Source of the DNA: CAYLNH01 sp964384625
GTDB lineage: Bacteria > Verrucomicrobiota > Lentisphaeria > JABSQK01
Assembly: GCA_964384625.1 (NCBI GenBank)
Contig: CAYLNH010000299.1
Span: 1 to 8,455, forward strand
Direction: 5' to 3'
DNA length: 8,455 nucleotides
Shown here: piece by piece, positions 6,166 through 8,455 of the stretch
How positions within the stretch are numbered: position 1 is the stretch's first letter
How the letters are laid out: the number at the start of each line of letters is the position of its first letter
Position numbers and translations under genes: made by a program
The notes under the pieces: generated by a model
What the model was told of the DNA's origin: nothing
Database searches by the model: none
What the model saw: the letters and a program-made list of their open reading frames with translations, nothing else

Positions 6166-7557
6166 TCAGCCCCGAAGAATGAAGGCAAAGCGCCGCAAGG
6201 CAAGGACGGACACGCTCAGGATCAGCAGGACCCAGAGCCCGCCCGCTGCCGGCCGGCCGGTGCGGCAACCGCCGCTGGAACCGCCGAGGAAGATGATGCC
6301 GCCGCCCGCCAGACCGTCTCCCCGAACGGCAAACTCGAACGGCGTCCGGTCGTCGTCGTTGCTGTAGATCTGGACCACCGCCCGGCGTTCGCCGGTGGCG
6401 GTCGGGTCGAAGCGGAGGGTCATGACGGTTTGGCCGCCGGCGCCGACGGCGGCGGCCGGGGCCGCCGCCACGAGGAAGTCTCCCGGGTGTTCGCCCGTGA
6501 TCTGGACCGACTCGATCTGCAGGTCCGTGTTGCCGCTGTTGGCAATGGTGAACTCGCGGTCCCGGGATTCGTCGGTGACGCGGACAGTGAAAAAATCGGT
6601 ACCATCGGCCAGTGACGGGCTCAGGTCACCGTTGACGATCGGTTCGCCGTCGCCGGACACGGCGATCACCGGGGCCGTGCTCGGGGTGTCGATAATGTCG
6701 AAGTCGACGCCGGCCTGCATGGCGGCCGCCCAGTTGCCGGCCGTGCCGCTGCCGTGAAAGGATTCTTCCGTCAGCAGGAACTGCGCCGTATACGAGCCGA
6801 CCGCCAACGCGATGCCGTTGTGCGGCAGCCGCTCCCATTCGCCGAAAACACGGGCGCTCGACAGATCGTAATCGACCGTATAGGCGTCTTCACTGAGCGG
6901 GTATGGATCGAACGTATGGGCGACGATCGGGCCATCGCCGCCGTCGTCGTCCCAGGCGCGCTGGCTGGTCTTCCAGAGCACGTGATAGCTGTTGTTGAGC
7001 ACGAATGATACCGTCGCATCGCCGTCTTCATCGGTGATGAAGTAGGCGAAGACGCAGTAGCCGGTGTACCGGTACCGGCGGCCGGTCGGGCTGCCGGGGT
7101 CCAGGATATCCTTGCGGGAGTTGTAGAGGTCGTCGTTCGGGTTTGGTGAGGTGCCGTTGCCCTTGTTGTTCAGGTTCCCGTTGGCTTGCCAGACGGCGCC
7201 GTCCCATTCCTCCTCCCACCAGCGCCCGGCATAGCCGATATTCTCATTGCTCGTCGCCTCCGGTGAGCCCGGCATGCCCGGGGTGCCGACCAGCTTGATC
7301 TGATAGGCGAAATTCGGCTTCAGATTGGTCGCTGTCAACGTGCCGCTGAAACGCTCGCCGGCAAGCGTGTTGGTGACTTGTACGGTTGCCTGGCTGTAGT
7401 CGTAGCTGCCCTGGTAGGCCGTCGCATACTCGTTGTCCGCCACGTCAAGCCAGCGCAGCCCGTCGGTACTGCCGCTGTCCGCCAGCGTCACCGTGGCCTC
7501 CTGGCCCACAACGACAGCGGCAGTCAGATAGAGCAGATTGAAGAGAAAATACTTCAT
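6166..7557 (-). CDS. Secreted choice-of-anchor D (ASH/Hydin-like) domain protein with C-terminal Cys-TM-Arg sorting-like tail
   Basis: A 463-residue exported protein of unknown function. Residues 1-18 form a signal peptide (short MK n-region, hydrophobic core, likely cut after VVG). Residues 19-295 are a region I do not recognise, rich in Trp, Tyr, Asp and Gly, with a fibronectin-like LKPNFAYQIKL stretch (near 80-90) and a NENIGYAGRWW motif. Residues 296-415 match the choice-of-anchor D / ASH pattern: FTIANSGNTDLQIESVQITG, then DPTATGERRAVVQIYSNDDD. The tail is a Gly/Ser-rich linker, Cys431, a 14-residue hydrophobic stretch (441-454), Arg455-Arg456 and seven more residues. That tripartite layout resembles C-terminal sorting signals of the Cys-containing classes, so the protein is probably processed and anchored to the envelope or surface. 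The ATG at 7555-7557 has GGAG 6 nt upstream. The two flanking minus-strand genes are about 100-145 bp away. Confidence 0.85.
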   Translation of the reverse strand: MKYFLFNLLYLTAAVVVGQEATVTLADSGSTDGLRWLDVADNEYATAYQGSYDYSQATVQVTNTLAGERFSGTLTATNLKPNFAYQIKLVGTPGMPGSPEATSNENIGYAGRWWEEEWDGAVWQANGNLNNKGNGTSPNPNDDLYNSRKDILDPGSPTGRRYRYTGYCVFAYFITDEDGDATVSFVLNNSYHVLWKTSQRAWDDDGGDGPIVAHTFDPYPLSEDAYTVDYDLSSARVFGEWERLPHNGIALAVGSYTAQFLLTEESFHGSGTAGNWAAAMQAGVDFDIIDTPSTAPVIAVSGDGEPIVNGDLSPSLADGTDFFTVRVTDESRDREFTIANSGNTDLQIESVQITGEHPGDFLVAAAPAAAVGAGGQTVMTLRFDPTATGERRAVVQIYSNDDDRTPFEFAVRGDGLAGGGIIFLGGSSGGCRTGRPAAGGLWVLLILSVSVLALRRFAFILRG

Positions 7558-7563
7558 GGCACA

Positions 7564-7606
7564 CTCCGCATGCCTGAAACATATTGCCGCCGTCGGCCTT
7601 CGGCAA
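7564..7606 (-). promoter_or_regulatory. Candidate promoter and ribosome binding site of the surface-protein gene
   Basis: On the minus strand TTGCCG (7601-7606) and TATGTT (7578-7583) are separated by exactly 17 nt. Transcription would start near 7571, and GGAG (7564-7567) lies 6 nt before the ATG. The -35 box is also one arm of an inverted repeat (TTGCCG 7584-7589 with CGGCAA 7601-7606 on the plus strand) that fills the spacer. That repeat could act as an operator, or as a weak terminator hairpin for the upstream lyase remnant; it has no T-tract. Confidence 0.35.
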
Positions 7607-7659
7607 GCTGATGTTGGTTTGGCCTGGCGCCGGGCTGTCTGCAGCGCGGAACCGACACT

Positions 7660-8400
7660 TCAATCGAGAAGTTGCCAATTGACCCGGACGGTTTTGCTGT
7701 CCGCGAAGTCAATCGTGACGCCGCCGTGGTTGTGCCATCGTACGTCCGTTACCGGAACTTGCCCGCGGTGTGGCGCGAGGACGGTGGCGTACGTCACGGT
7801 CTTGCCGCGGACGCGGTGGATCAGTGACGGGGCGCGGTCGGGGATGATGCGCGTCTGCAAGTTGTTCATGCCGGTGACCGCACAGTAGATTTCACCCGCA
7901 GTGGTTCTGTGCCACAGCCTCAGCTTGGCATTGTCGGTTATCGCCCACTCCAGCGTCAGTGTTCCTTCCCCGGTTAGACGTTGCGGGTCGATCAGATTCT
8001 CGTAGTTCGCCGTCTTTCCCAGCGGCCGGGTTGCGGCGGTCGCCTCCCAGCCCTTGCCCACAGTGAGTTTGCCGAAGTTGTGATAGACGAAGTCGTAGTC
8101 GTGTTCGGCGTCACGTTCCAGCTTGTCGAGGACGACAACAACCCCGCGGCACAGCGCGACGAGGCGCGTGTGATCGACGCCGTCGGCGACGCCCGGCACC
8201 TTGGCGGCGACAAACTGCAACTCACGGTCCGTGTCCCATTTCAGCACTCTACCTGCGGCCGGCAGTTGATGCTGTTGGTCGACGAGGACAATGTTCTGCC
8301 CCAGGGAGCCGGAGCCGCAGAAACTCTCGAGCTTCGGGTCTTTCACGCGTTTCATGCCGCCGCGCCCGACGTTGTACAGCGTGCCCGGCCCATGGGTATA
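7660..8400 (-). pseudogene. Heparinase II/III-like polysaccharide lyase, C-terminal fragment (5' end lost)
   Basis: About 247 codons encode the C-terminal beta-sandwich part of a heparinase II/III-family lyase, which cleaves uronic-acid polysaccharides such as glycosaminoglycans or alginate. Supporting stretches are QNIVLVDQQHQLPAAGRVLKWD, here split as QNIVLVD and QLPAAGRVLKWD (family: HN-x-V-x-VDG then Q), RGVVVVLDKLERDAEHDYDF followed by VYHNFGKL, and DRAPSLIHRVRGKTVTYATVL. The catalytic alpha/alpha-barrel half, normally several hundred residues, is absent. The frame meets a TAG at 8431-8433. The first ATG, at 8353-8355, has no Shine-Dalgarno and falls inside a conserved-looking stretch, so it is unlikely to be a native start. 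The Q of QNIV replaces the usual His. The sequence resembling lyase appears to stop near 8400, where different, lower-GC sequence begins. A gene broken by an insertion is the likeliest reading; a frameshift just outside the window cannot be excluded. Confidence 0.65.
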
Positions 8401-8455
8401 TGAAGTGGTCGGCGAAAACTGGACAGTATGCTAAGGTGTAGAAATCACCGAAAGG
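8401..8455 (+). mobile_element. Possible insertion-sequence end at the right edge
   Basis: From about 8401 the sequence is poorer in GC than its neighbours (26 of 55 bases) and begins TGAAGTGGTCGGCGAAAACT, followed by GGACAG. This type of tract (GGTCGGCGAAAACTGGACAG) resembles what I recall from the ends of IS21-like elements, which start with TG. The window ends in ACCGAAAGG, which could be a ribosome binding site for a plus-strand transposase gene starting just beyond the edge. No transposase is visible, so this is a pattern-based suggestion that also explains the truncated lyase. Confidence 0.3.

Noticed and set aside
5863..6615. Plus-strand open frame of 250 codons
   Set aside because: It runs antisense to both the COQ7-like gene and the surface-protein gene, and becomes low-complexity Ala/Gly/Arg-rich.
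7981..8403. Plus-strand open frame opposite the lyase fragment
   Set aside because: The minus strand carries clear heparinase-family motifs; the plus frame has none.
1..8455. CRISPR arrays, tRNA/rRNA genes, toxin-antitoxin pairs or a multi-gene defence system
   Set aside because: I saw no regularly spaced repeats, no RNA gene cores and no gene set of that kind on either strand.

Overview
The window is GC-rich bacterial chromosome with short intergenic gaps. It carries one universal housekeeping gene (priA) and several accessory genes. The mix suggests an environmental bacterium of the Planctomycetota/Verrucomicrobiota/Kiritimatiellota/Lentisphaerota kind: a secreted choice-of-anchor protein with a C-terminal sorting-like tail, a heparinase II/III-type polysaccharide lyase remnant, a multi-GAF/PAS soluble histidine kinase and a COQ7-like diiron protein. 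This assignment is an inference from gene content. No rRNA or other decisive marker is present.

Layout from left to right. Positions 1-132 hold no recognisable gene but contain two adjacent hairpins just past the end of a minus-strand gene. Positions 133-543 (-) encode a YbgC/4-hydroxybenzoyl-CoA-type acyl-CoA thioesterase. It diverges across an 88-bp gap from priA (632-2842, +), a complete 736-residue replication restart helicase. After a 150-bp gap with a candidate promoter, 2993-5512 (+) encodes an 839-residue cytoplasmic sensor histidine kinase (GAF-PAS-GAF-PAS-HisKA-HATPase) with no partner regulator in view.

The kinase gene converges on and overlaps by 29 bp a minus-strand gene ending at 5484, which encodes a COQ7-like diiron (demethoxyubiquinone hydroxylase family) protein whose start codon is uncertain. 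Further right on the minus strand, 6166-7557 encodes a secreted protein with a signal peptide, an N-terminal region I do not recognise, a choice-of-anchor D (ASH/Hydin-like) domain and a Cys + hydrophobic segment + Arg-Arg tail. At the right edge, about 7660-8400 (-) is the C-terminal part of a heparinase II/III-like lyase without its catalytic N-terminus. The break near 8400 coincides with lower-GC sequence that looks like the end of an insertion sequence entering from the right.

The genes do not form one obvious pathway. The three minus-strand genes on the right each have their own candidate promoter or a gap of about 100-145 bp, so a shared operon is not evident. I found no CRISPR array, tRNA, rRNA or clear defence system. 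The most notable points are the lyase/IS junction, the sortable surface protein, and the COQ7-like protein in a host that may not make ubiquinone.
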